Origin: Clostridia bacterium
GTDB taxonomy: Bacteria; Bacillota; Clostridia; Christensenellales; Borkfalkiaceae
Direction: 5' to 3'
Assembly: GCA_017503885.1 (NCBI GenBank)
Contig: JAFVSF010000241.1
Location: 1 to 13,315, forward strand
Length of the DNA stretch: 13,315 bases
Under the pieces are notes generated by a model. The model ran no database searches. It was given only the letters and a program-made list of their open reading frames with translations, and was not told the DNA's origin. Both the position numbers and the translations under genes were made by a program. The stretch's first letter is position 1. Every line of letters begins with the position of its first letter. Of this stretch, positions 6,393 through 12,051 are shown one piece after another.

Positions 6393-7151
6393 TTAAAAAG
6401 TTGCGAGTTCAAGTTGCTTTTCTGGGAGATTTTCCCAATATTTAATTGGTAAAAACTGTTTCATAAGTCTGTGGTTTTTACGCTCTTTTATATTTACGCT
6501 TTTATAATAGGTTTGCCAAAGTTTTTTAAAGTTTACCTCTTCATCAGAAAGATATACGGTAACTTGTCTATCTTCAGCGTTTACAGTGGTTGAGTTGTAT
6601 CCGTCGTACATGCCTAAAACGTTTCTTTTAGTATCGTGAATAATAAAGGCTTGGTCTGAAAATCTTTCTGCAAAGTGAGGCATTAAAAGCCACGTAATAT
6701 CGTTATCCGGGTTGTAGTGTGCGTAGTAGTAGCCGTCTATAGATTGCTCAAAACGAATAAACCCTTTAAAACGATGAATTTCATTTCTCACCTTTTTTAA
6801 AAGGTCACAAAAAGATAAAACCCTGCTATCGGCAAAATTTTTAGAAATATCAACCTTTTTATTGTCAATACTAGCCTTTATATAATTAAAAATAATTGTA
6901 TACTTATCATCTTGTCCACTTTTAAGAGCGAGGGTAACGTCTTTTAAAACGTTTGGTGTAGCAAGGGCTTTTAAGCATTTTGTTACACGATTAGATTTCT
7001 CAACGTCGCTTTCTATATTATATAATTTGTCGCAAAAACCAATTTGTACCTCTTTGTCAGTAAGTTGGTTAGGAATGTGTTTGCCATAATATGCGTCAAA
7101 AACACAAGATAAAAGTCCAATTTTAGTTCCGTCAAAAATGTAAGTTGTCAT
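6393..7151 (-). CDS. DUF4130 putative DNA metabolism protein, partner of the radical SAM repair protein
   Basis: A 252-residue protein of the DUF4130 (TIGR03915-type) family: start TTYIFDGTKIGLLSCVFDAYY, a central KVRNEIHRFKGFIRF segment and an aromatic GYYYAHYNPDNDITWLLMPHFAERF block, then a basic tail with YYKSVNIKERKNHRLMKQFLP. Members are encoded next to TIGR03916-type radical SAM proteins and are annotated as probable DNA metabolism or repair proteins; the biochemical role is not established. The ATG overlaps the radical SAM stop (ATGA, 7148-7151), and AGGTGA lies upstream, so the pair is coupled. With the LexA boxes at 8500-8561, the operon is predicted to be induced by DNA damage. Confidence 0.9.
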   Translation of the reverse strand: MTTYIFDGTKIGLLSCVFDAYYGKHIPNQLTDKEVQIGFCDKLYNIESDVEKSNRVTKCLKALATPNVLKDVTLALKSGQDDKYTIIFNYIKASIDNKKVDISKNFADSRVLSFCDLLKKVRNEIHRFKGFIRFEQSIDGYYYAHYNPDNDITWLLMPHFAERFSDQAFIIHDTKRNVLGMYDGYNSTTVNAEDRQVTVYLSDEEVNFKKLWQTYYKSVNIKERKNHRLMKQFLPIKYWENLPEKQLELATF

Positions 7152-8404
7152 AATTCACCTATTAAAACGCTCGATTTAATTTCGTCGTTTGAAAACATTG
7201 AAAGTTGTGATAAAGTAACGTTGTCCGTGCTGGTAAGAAGCAGGGTGTTTTTCACTGCAAGTTGGTTTTGTGTTCCAAAAAATTTGCCCTTGCACGTTAT
7301 AAAATTTATTGCTCTTTTTAAAACTATTCGCATTCTTGCTAGGTCGTTAAAATCTAGTTTTGCATAACGCCTTGCATTTACTATTTTATATGCTCCTTTA
7401 AAGCCGATTCCGGGCACTCTAACCAAAACTTCAGGTGGAGCAGTATTGATTTCTACAGGAAAGAATTCAGGATGTTTAGGAGCCCAATGACACTTCGGGT
7501 CGTAGCCCTCGGGTAAATTTTCGTTTTCGTTTAAAATCTCTTCTGCAGTAAATCCGTAAAACCTAAGTAGCCAATCGGCTTGGTATAGTCTATGCTCTCT
7601 AAGAAGTCCTACAGGGGTTGTTGGTAGCATAGAATTGGTTTCGTTTGTTGGCACGTAGGAGGAAAAATAAACCCTCTTAAGCGAGTATTTTTTATATAGC
7701 CCTTGTGTCAGCCTTACAATTTGCCCATCGGATTCAGGTGATGCGCCTACTATCATTTGGGTAGTTTGTCCAGCAGGGAGAAATTTATTGTATTTTACTG
7801 ATAGGGCTTGTCTTTTCTCATTTGCCATATAGCCCATGGGGGAGAGAATACCAGTTTTACTTTTTTGTGGTGCTAAAAGTTTAAGACTTTTCTCGGACGG
7901 CAACTCTATGTTAAAACTCATTCTATCAACGTATTCGCCTGCTCGCATTATAAGTTTTTGGTCGGCAGATGGTATGCCTTTCAAATGAATATATCCATTA
8001 AAGTGATGAAGCTTTCTAAGGCGAATTACCGTTTCTAAAAGTTTTTCCATTGTAGTGTCGGGATTTTGGTCAACGGCAGAGGAAAGAAATAACCCTTCTA
8101 TCATATTCCGTCTATAAAAATTTATGACAAGTTCACATATTTCTTCGGGGGTAGCCTCAGCCCTAGGAACGTCGTTACTGCGACGGTTTACACAGTATTG
8201 GCAGTCGTAAGAACATTTATTAGTTAGCAGTATTTTAAGCAGAGAAATACATCTTCCGTCTTCGGTAAAAGAGTGACAAATGCCGGCAATATCGGCGTTG
8301 CCAATTCCACCTCGTACGTTACGCCTAGACGAGCCAGACGAAGAACAAGACACGTCGTATTTAGCACTTTCTGTTAAAATTTTCAATCTTTCGTAATCAA
8401 GCAT
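7148..8404 (-). CDS. Putative DNA modification/repair radical SAM protein with helix-hairpin-helix
   Basis: A 418-residue protein of the TIGR03916 type. The N-terminus has the family-typical AKYDVSCSSSGSSRRN (14-29). The radical SAM cluster motif is CSYDCQYC (C64, C68, C71), which binds a [4Fe-4S] cluster and S-adenosylmethionine. The C-terminal part has PPEVLVRVPGIGFKGAYKI (323-341), a helix-hairpin-helix DNA-binding element. Together these suggest a radical enzyme acting on DNA; the actual reaction is unknown. The start at 8404 was chosen because GGAG lies 8 nt upstream and the conserved family start follows; a longer TTG frame from 8485 has no ribosome binding site. The leader from the predicted start site (about 8515) is roughly 110 nt. 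The first gene of a two-gene operon. Confidence 0.93.
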   Translation of the reverse strand: MLDYERLKILTESAKYDVSCSSSGSSRRNVRGGIGNADIAGICHSFTEDGRCISLLKILLTNKCSYDCQYCVNRRSNDVPRAEATPEEICELVINFYRRNMIEGLFLSSAVDQNPDTTMEKLLETVIRLRKLHHFNGYIHLKGIPSADQKLIMRAGEYVDRMSFNIELPSEKSLKLLAPQKSKTGILSPMGYMANEKRQALSVKYNKFLPAGQTTQMIVGASPESDGQIVRLTQGLYKKYSLKRVYFSSYVPTNETNSMLPTTPVGLLREHRLYQADWLLRFYGFTAEEILNENENLPEGYDPKCHWAPKHPEFFPVEINTAPPEVLVRVPGIGFKGAYKIVNARRYAKLDFNDLARMRIVLKRAINFITCKGKFFGTQNQLAVKNTLLLTSTDNVTLSQLSMFSNDEIKSSVLIGEL

Positions 8405-8499
8405 TTTTAACGCTCCAATATCAACTAAGTCTTGTGTTAGCCTTTGTGATTTCAAAAATCGCAGATAAATACTGCAAAATATCAACTTTTACACAAACA

Positions 8500-8513
8500 C
8501 GAACAAATGTTCG
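8500..8513. promoter_or_regulatory. LexA (SOS) box, perfect palindrome
   Basis: CGAACAAATGTTCG matches the Firmicutes LexA/DinR operator pattern CGAAC-N4-GTTCG with both half sites intact. It lies directly downstream of the -10 box of the radical SAM operon promoter, at about the transcription start, where bound LexA would block initiation. Confidence 0.88.
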
Positions 8514-8521
8514 TTTTCTTT

Positions 8522-8550
8522 ATTATACTACGGTAAGAAGCAAATGTCAA
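8522..8550 (-). promoter_or_regulatory. Consensus sigma-A promoter of the radical SAM/DUF4130 operon
   Basis: On the minus strand, TTGACA (complement of 8545-8550), exactly 17 nt, then TATAAT (complement of 8522-8527): a full consensus. Predicted start near 8515. Its -35 box overlaps one LexA box and its start site abuts the other, fitting a strong promoter kept off by a repressor. Confidence 0.9.
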
Positions 8551-8561
8551 ACAAATGTTCG
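8548..8561. promoter_or_regulatory. Second LexA box, one half site imperfect
   Basis: CAAACAAATGTTCG differs from the perfect box at 8500-8513 at one base, and the N4 core (AAAT) is the same. It overlaps the -35 hexamer by 3 nt. The centres of the two boxes are 48 nt apart. Confidence 0.75.
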
Positions 8562-8581
8562 TATTTTTATAAAAATTTTTC

Positions 8582-8615
8582 AAAAAAAAATAAAAGCAGA
8601 AAAAATCTGCTTTTA
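8582..8615 (-). terminator. Rho-independent terminator of the 49-aa peptide gene
   Basis: A 10-bp stem (8591-8600 with 8606-8615) with a 5-nt loop, followed on the minus strand by nine T residues (complement of 8582-8590). It lies four bases past the stop codon at 8619 and isolates this gene from the SOS promoter downstream. Confidence 0.9.
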
Positions 8616-8618
8616 CTC

Positions 8619-8768
8619 TTATATAGTTTGTGTGCTTTGGTTGCAGTTGCACCAGCAGTTAGTAGTTGTATCTAAGGCAAGTAATAAAAGAAGTTGAGTG
8701 AGGGAAATTGAACCACTAGAGTAGAGCAAAAATAAAATACCTAATAAAACAATATTGTCGTTAAACAT
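8619..8768 (-). CDS. Small hydrophobic peptide with a Cys-rich end (49 aa)
   Basis: A 49-residue frame too short for routine ORF cut-offs. Residues about 6-16 are hydrophobic (IVLLGILFLLY), then SSGSISLTQ, a second hydrophobic run (LLLLLALD, 26-33), and a tail TTTNCWCNCNQSTQTI with three closely spaced cysteines. GGAG lies 5 nt before the ATG, and a textbook terminator follows the stop, so it reads as a complete single-gene unit. It resembles the many short hydrophobic, Cys-ending peptides of spore-forming clostridia, but I cannot name a family. A membrane or spore-surface role is only a guess. Confidence 0.65.
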   Translation of the reverse strand: MFNDNIVLLGILFLLYSSGSISLTQLLLLLALDTTTNCWCNCNQSTQTI

Positions 8769-8838
8769 AAAATCTCCAAAAGGTTACAAAACCTAATCTT
8801 AAAATACTTTATGCGACAAAATCTTCTATTATGCAAAA

Positions 8839-8867
8839 TTGACAAAACTAGAGCAAAAATTTAAAAT
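8839..8867 (+). promoter_or_regulatory. Promoter of the ArsR-family gene, predicting a leaderless mRNA
   Basis: TTGACA (8839-8844), a 17-nt spacer, TAAAAT (8862-8867). The expected start, 7 nt past the -10, is 8874, which is the A of the ATG. An overlapping TATAAT at 8867-8872 lacks a -35 box at normal spacing. Confidence 0.65.
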
Positions 8868-8873
8868 ATAATT

Positions 8874-9215
8874 ATGAGTAATGCGTATTTAAAATTAAAT
8901 GATAAGACAGGAGCAATGGTAGAAAACTACGTTCCAGACGGCGAACTCCTTGATGAACTTACAGGTATATTTTCTATTTTTGCAGATAAGACAAGGCTTA
9001 GAATTTTGTCTTCATTAACAATCACGGATATGTGCGTTAGCGATATATCTTCGGTTTTAAAAATAAACCAAACAACAGTTTCGCACCAACTAAGGCTATT
9101 ACGCAATTTAGGTGCAGTAAATTGTTATAGAAGTGGTAAAATCGTTTACTATTCGTTAAAAGACGAACTGCTTGGAGAAATACTGTTAAAGGGAATAGAA
9201 TTTTTAAGTAAATAA
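8874..9215 (+). CDS. ArsR/SmtB-family winged-helix transcriptional regulator
   Basis: A 113-residue protein. The core is LLDELTGIFSIFADKTRLRIL (helix 1-2, with the ADxTRLRIL signature), VSDISSVLKINQTTVSHQLRLLRNLGAV (helix-turn-helix, about 55-82) and the wing YRSGKIVYYSL. This is a standard ArsR-type dimeric repressor fold. The metal sites of well-known members are not evident: the ELCVCDL-type pair is reduced to one Cys (MCVSDI), and the last helix (LGEILLKGIEFL) has no His cluster. The signal is therefore unknown and may be non-metal. No Shine-Dalgarno precedes the ATG at 8874, consistent with a leaderless mRNA; an internal ATG at 8916 has AGGAG, but only 2 nt away. It is the only protein gene before the structured RNA, 3 nt after its stop. 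Confidence 0.88.
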   Translation: MSNAYLKLNDKTGAMVENYVPDGELLDELTGIFSIFADKTRLRILSSLTITDMCVSDISSVLKINQTTVSHQLRLLRNLGAVNCYRSGKIVYYSLKDELLGEILLKGIEFLSK

Positions 9216-9216
9216 A

Positions 9217-9480
9217 GGCTTATATACTTCGCAAAAGTGCGTTACTGCTTTGTCCCCCAAACCCCAATGACCAAAGAGGTCTATTGTGTCTTGTGTTACA
9301 AAGCGAGCCTTCTTTTGCTCGTATCTAACCCTTTAAACCACACTTGACAAGGGTAGGAGAAATACGGATGCAACGTCACGTTGCTGACCAACAAGGTCTA
9401 TCCCATCCGTAAAAGAATTGCGAGCCTTGGCTAGCTTGCATCTAATCCTTTATTGTATATAAGGGTTAGTCTTTTATTTT
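9217..9480 (+). ncRNA. Structured RNA built of two tandem modules 117 nt apart (raiA-class candidate)
   Basis: About 260 nt without an ORF. Module part A, TGACCAAAGAGGTCTAT (9268-9284), recurs at 9385-9401 with 15/17 identity and forms a GACC/GGTC hairpin each time. Part B, starting GCGAGCCTT (9303-9335), recurs at 9420-9452 with 26/33 identity. Both A and B copies are offset by exactly 117 nt. In part B the stem GCGAGC/GCTCGT becomes GCGAGC/GCTTGC, so base changes preserve pairing through G-U pairs. Each B hairpin is followed by CTAAYCCTT, which can pair with a downstream AAGGGT(T)AG. Part A of each module is enclosed by an outer stem (TTTGT/ACAAA, 9249-9253 with 9298-9302; ACGGATG/CATCCGT, 9364-9370 with 9404-9410). 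The 5' CTTATATAC (9219-9227) can pair with GTATATAAG (9455-9463) as a closing stem. The plus strand is chosen because a T-tailed terminator ends it. It may be the 3' part of the ArsR transcript; a weak internal promoter (TTGGAG 9173-9178, TAGAAT 9196-9201) is also possible. Size and host fit the large clostridial raiA RNA class, but I cannot confirm this. Confidence 0.75.
9442..9480 (+). terminator. Terminator at the 3' end of the structured RNA
   Basis: CTAATCCTT (9442-9450) pairs with AAGGGTTAG (9461-9469) in a 9-bp stem with one G-U pair and a 10-nt A/T-rich loop, followed by TCTTTTATTTT (9470-9480). Its right arm is also claimed by the 5' closing stem, and the first module holds a perfect competing copy of the left arm at 9325-9333. 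Confidence 0.7.
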
Positions 9481-9490
9481 AATAGAGTCT

Positions 9491-9526
9491 AAATAAAAAC
9501 GCCGTTGCGAAATTTCGCAACGGCGT
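9491..9526 (-). terminator. Rho-independent terminator of the aldolase gene
   Basis: A 28-bp perfect palindrome (9499-9512 with 9513-9526, GC-rich outer part), followed on the minus strand by TTTT, A and TTT (complement of 9491-9498). It lies 24 nt past the aldolase stop. Confidence 0.9.
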
Positions 9527-9549
9527 ATATTTATTATATAATGATTAGA

Positions 9550-10497
9550 TTATCTGCATTCGTCAGCCTTGCCAGCACAACCTAAAACGTTAACGAGTTT
9601 GTGTTCAACGATTTGTTGTACGCTTGCTCTAGCGTCGCCAAGATATTGTCTTGGGTCGAAGTGGTCTGGATGCTCAACAAAGTGCTTTCTAACAGCAGAA
9701 GTACAAGCCATTCTAAGGTCAGAGTCAATGTTGATTTTACATACAGCCATAGTTGCTGCTTGACGGAGCATTTCTTCTGGAATACCGATAGCGTCTGGCA
9801 TTTTGCCACCGTATTGGTTAACGAGTCTTACGAATTCTTGTGGAACTGAAGATGCACCGTGTAAAACGATTGGGAAACCAGGAAGACGTTTGCCAACTTC
9901 TTCTAAGATATCAAATCTAAGTTGTGGCTTTTGACCAGGCTTAAATTTGTATGCACCGTGAGAAGTACCGATAGCGATAGCGAGTGAATCGATACCAGTT
10001 TTAGTAGCGAATTCATAAACTTCATCAGGGTCAGTAAACATAGCATCTTCGCTATCAACGTTTACGTCATCTTCGATACCTGCAAGTTTACCGAGTTCAG
10101 CTTCTACGGTAACGTTTCTGTCGTGTGCGTATTTAACAACTTCACGAGTGATTTCCATATTTTTAGCAAGGTCGTATTTAGAAGCGTCAATCATAACAGA
10201 AGTGAAGCCACCGTCAATACAGCTCTTGCAAAGTTCAAAACTGTCACCGTGGTCAAGGTGTAATACGATAGGAAGACCAGTGTCTTCTTCAGCAGCTTGA
10301 ACAAGGTGTTTAAGGTAAAGTGGGTTAGCGTATTTTCTAGCACCAGAAGATACTTGAAGAATAAGTGGAGCGTTTTGCTTAACGCCTGCGTTTACGATAC
10401 CTTGAATTGTTTCCATGTTGTTTACGTTGAAAGCGCCTATTGCATAACCGCCCTTATAAGCCATTTCAAACATTTTTTTGGAATTAACTATTGGCAT
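9550..10497 (-). CDS. fba: Class II fructose-1,6-bisphosphate aldolase
   Basis: A 315-residue glycolytic/gluconeogenic enzyme: reversible cleavage of fructose 1,6-bisphosphate to dihydroxyacetone phosphate and glyceraldehyde 3-phosphate, zinc dependent, cytosolic. Key elements are LHLDHGDSF (79-87; D82 catalytic, H83 zinc ligand), VEAELGKLAG (131-140), IGTSHGAYKF (176-185; H180 zinc ligand and phosphate-binding G), LHGASSVP (212-219; H213 zinc ligand) and KINIDSDLR (254-262). Length is normal for the Firmicutes-type class IIB enzyme. The ATG at 10497 was chosen because GGAGG lies 6-7 nt upstream; a 14-residue in-frame extension to 10539 runs through the promoter and was rejected. The gene is single, with its own promoter and terminator, and its codons look more biased than those of its neighbours, fitting high expression. 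Confidence 0.97.
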   Translation of the reverse strand: MPIVNSKKMFEMAYKGGYAIGAFNVNNMETIQGIVNAGVKQNAPLILQVSSGARKYANPLYLKHLVQAAEEDTGLPIVLHLDHGDSFELCKSCIDGGFTSVMIDASKYDLAKNMEITREVVKYAHDRNVTVEAELGKLAGIEDDVNVDSEDAMFTDPDEVYEFATKTGIDSLAIAIGTSHGAYKFKPGQKPQLRFDILEEVGKRLPGFPIVLHGASSVPQEFVRLVNQYGGKMPDAIGIPEEMLRQAATMAVCKINIDSDLRMACTSAVRKHFVEHPDHFDPRQYLGDARASVQQIVEHKLVNVLGCAGKADECR

Positions 10498-10527
10498 AAT
10501 GTCCTCCGAAAGTTTTATTACATATAC

Positions 10528-10556
10528 ATTATACACCATTTTTTTTATAACTGCAA
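10528..10556 (-). promoter_or_regulatory. Promoter of the aldolase gene
   Basis: Minus-strand TTGCAG (complement of 10551-10556), 17 nt, TATAAT (complement of 10528-10533). The predicted start is near 10521, about 24 nt before the ATG. It is divergent from the promoter at 10576-10604. Confidence 0.75.
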
Positions 10557-10575
10557 ACGAAATAAATAATTATAC

Positions 10576-10604
10576 TTGACAAAATGAGGAAATTTTATTA
10601 AAAT
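10576..10604 (+). promoter_or_regulatory. Promoter of the TM1266-like/ABC transporter operon
   Basis: TTGACA (10576-10581), a 17-nt spacer, TAAAAT (10599-10604). Predicted start near 10611, giving a leader of about 158 nt before the first ATG, long enough to hold a regulatory RNA. Confidence 0.8.
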
Positions 10605-10746
10605 AAAATTACTGAATCGATGATTTGTTCGGAGAGGAAGCGCATATAAAACAAATAAACCTGTTTTGGGGATTTTATTCTTAAAATAGCTTTATCTAAA
10701 AATTAGTCTATTTTTGCGCATACTCTTTGTAAGGGTATGCGTTTTT
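10605..10746 (+). promoter_or_regulatory. Attenuator-like 5' leader, candidate riboswitch of unknown class
   Basis: The leader runs from the predicted start to an intrinsic terminator 22 nt before the first gene. Its 5' part folds as a 7-bp stem (ATTTGTT 10623-10629 with AACAAAT 10650-10656) around a purine-rich loop containing GGAGAGGAAGCGCATA. A second small hairpin is ATTTTA/TAAAAT (10672-10677, 10682-10687). The loop's CGCATA (10641-10646) is identical to the first six bases of the terminator's left arm (10717-10722) and can pair with the right arm (TATGCG, 10736-10741), giving a mutually exclusive, antiterminator-like structure. I do not recognise a known riboswitch consensus (not TPP, T-box, SAM, THF, preQ1 or glycine by eye). 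Confidence 0.55.
10717..10746 (+). terminator. Intrinsic terminator inside the leader
   Basis: CGCATACTCTT (10717-10727) pairs with AAGGGTATGCG (10731-10741) in an 11-bp stem with one G-U pair and a 3-nt loop, followed by TTTTT (10742-10746). It sits downstream of a promoter and upstream of the operon's first gene, so it must be read through for expression. Confidence 0.85.
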
Positions 10747-10768
10747 AGTTTAAAAGATAGGAGTAGTT

Positions 10769-11017
10769 ATGAGAATAGCAGTTATAGGAATAGTAATAGA
10801 ATGTGGCAGATGTGCTTCTTCTAAAGTAAATGAAATATTGTCTTCTTTTGGTGATTATATTGTTGGGCGTATGGGTGTTCCATACAAGGAAAAGGACGTG
10901 TACGTTATCAGTATAATAGTAAAGGCTACGACGGAAATTATTTCAGCAATGACGGGCAAACTCGGCAGAATAGAAAACGTAACCGTAAAATCTGCGGTGA
11001 CAAACGTTGAAGTATAA
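10769..11017 (+). CDS. TM1266-type regulator (iron-only hydrogenase system regulator family)
   Basis: An 82-residue ferredoxin-fold protein: IAVIGIVIE start strand, RCASSKVNEILSSFGDYIVGRMGVPYKEKDVYVISIIVKATTEIISAMTGKLGRIENVTVKSAV. The VNxILsxFgdyIvGRMGvPyke pattern and the closing GRIxNVxVKSAvtxv are characteristic of the TM1266 family, annotated as a regulator of the [FeFe]-hydrogenase maturation system and related to the ACT-like domain of NikR. It lacks a DNA-binding domain, so it may bind a small ligand and act through another factor. The start is supported by AGGAG 5 nt upstream. The lipoprotein gene begins 9 nt after its stop, so it heads the ABC transporter operon. No hydrogenase gene is in this window. 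Confidence 0.85.
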   Translation: MRIAVIGIVIECGRCASSKVNEILSSFGDYIVGRMGVPYKEKDVYVISIIVKATTEIISAMTGKLGRIENVTVKSAVTNVEV

Positions 11018-11026
11018 GGAGAATTT

Positions 11027-12043
11027 ATGAAAAAATTATTAGCACTTTTACTCAGTTTAATTACTTGCTTTGCTTTTATAGCGTGCAACCCTTCTCCAAG
11101 TAGCGAAGTTGAATCTACTATAAAAGAAAATCTTTCTTTTTATGCACCAGACGGAGCACCTGCTCTTTCTATTGCAAAATTTATAAAAGATAACCAAACG
11201 TTTGGCATGAATGCAACTATTGATTATAACGTTGTATCAGCAAGCGAAATAGGTCCAATTATGGCACAAGGCAAAGGCGATTTTATCGTAATGCCTGTCA
11301 ACGCTGCAAGTAAGATGTATAAGGCAAATGCTCAAGACCCATACGTTATGGCAGGCGTAGTAACTCACGGCAATTTGTATTTATTAAGTAGTGAAGAGGT
11401 AACCTTACAAAGTCTTAAAGGAAAGGTGGTTGGCGTTATCGGTCAAGGGCTTGTTCCAGACCTTACTTTTAAAGCAATTTTAAACGATAACGGTCTTTTA
11501 GGCGACGTTGTTGCTGGAGATACCGCAACTGAAGGTAAAATAACTATTCGTTATTTTGCACAAGCTCCAGATATGCTTCCACTTTTAAAGCAAGGTAAAA
11601 TTTCTATTGGTCTTCTTCCAGAACCAGCAGCAACTAATCTTACTACTAAAGTTGCTCCAGAAAAAACTTGGTTTAGACTTGACGTGCAAGAACTTTATGA
11701 TGATGAAACTAAAGCTTATCCTCAAGCAGTTTTAATGGTTAAAAAGAGCGTTTACGATAAGTATAAGGCTCAAATAGATGGTCTTGCAGAGTATTTTGAA
11801 GCAAACTTAACTTGGATTAAGACAAATCCAGCCGACGCTGTTAATGCTATAAACAGTGTTTTACCAGACGGAGTAACGCCAAGTTTAAATGCAGGCGTAC
11901 TTAGTGCTACGGTTATTGATAACTGTAAAATCTACTATCAGTCTTCTGCTGATGCAAAACAACAAGTAAAGGATTATATAAACAAAATTATTGCCGTAAA
12001 TAGCAATTCTGCAAAAGCAACGGCAGACGATTTTTTTGCTTAA
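11027..12043 (+). CDS. ABC transporter substrate-binding lipoprotein (NitT/TauT/SsuA-like)
   Basis: A 338-residue periplasmic-type binding protein. A lipoprotein signal occupies 1-20 (KKLLALLLSLITCFAFIAC; Cys20 lipidated), followed by a PSPSSE linker. The mature part begins LSFYAPDGAPALSIAKF, typical of the SsuA/NMT1/ThiY-like fold, with GDFIVMPVNAASK, GKVVGVIGQGLVPDLTFKAIL and GLLPEPAATNL in the expected order. The ligand is not evident; sulfonates, nitrate, taurine and thiamine precursors are the usual choices in this superfamily. AAGGAG overlaps the preceding stop and lies 5 nt from the ATG. It works with the permease and ATPase downstream. Confidence 0.9.
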   Translation: MKKLLALLLSLITCFAFIACNPSPSSEVESTIKENLSFYAPDGAPALSIAKFIKDNQTFGMNATIDYNVVSASEIGPIMAQGKGDFIVMPVNAASKMYKANAQDPYVMAGVVTHGNLYLLSSEEVTLQSLKGKVVGVIGQGLVPDLTFKAILNDNGLLGDVVAGDTATEGKITIRYFAQAPDMLPLLKQGKISIGLLPEPAATNLTTKVAPEKTWFRLDVQELYDDETKAYPQAVLMVKKSVYDKYKAQIDGLAEYFEANLTWIKTNPADAVNAINSVLPDGVTPSLNAGVLSATVIDNCKIYYQSSADAKQQVKDYINKIIAVNSNSAKATADDFFA

Positions 12044-12051
12044 AAAGGTAA

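Noticed and set aside
7148..8485. Longer radical SAM protein starting at TTG 8485
   Set aside because: No ribosome binding site precedes the TTG, and the added 27 residues are unlike the family; ATG 8404 has GGAG and gives the typical N-terminus.
8434..8697. Plus-strand 87-codon open frame across the SOS promoter region
   Set aside because: It runs through both LexA boxes, the minus-strand promoter and the terminator of the peptide gene. It has no ribosome binding site, and its composition is not protein-like.
9217..9480. 6S RNA, SRP RNA, RNase P RNA, tmRNA or T-box
   Set aside because: The expected hallmarks are absent by eye: no 6S-type single long hairpin with a central bubble, no SRP GGAAG/GCAGCC loop, no RNase P core motifs, no tmRNA tag frame, no T-box AGGGTGG sequence. 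The tandem modules fit none of them.
9217..9480. CRISPR array or simple direct repeats
   Set aside because: Only two copies exist, the similarity is split into hairpin blocks with structure-preserving changes, and there are no regular spacers.
9569..9849. Plus-strand open frames inside the aldolase gene
   Set aside because: They are antisense shadows of fba, which has all catalytic motifs, a ribosome binding site, a promoter and a terminator on the minus strand.
10605..10746. THF, TPP, preQ1 or c-di-GMP riboswitch
   Set aside because: GGAGAGG at 10631 briefly resembles the THF aptamer start, but the rest of that consensus and those of the other classes are missing.
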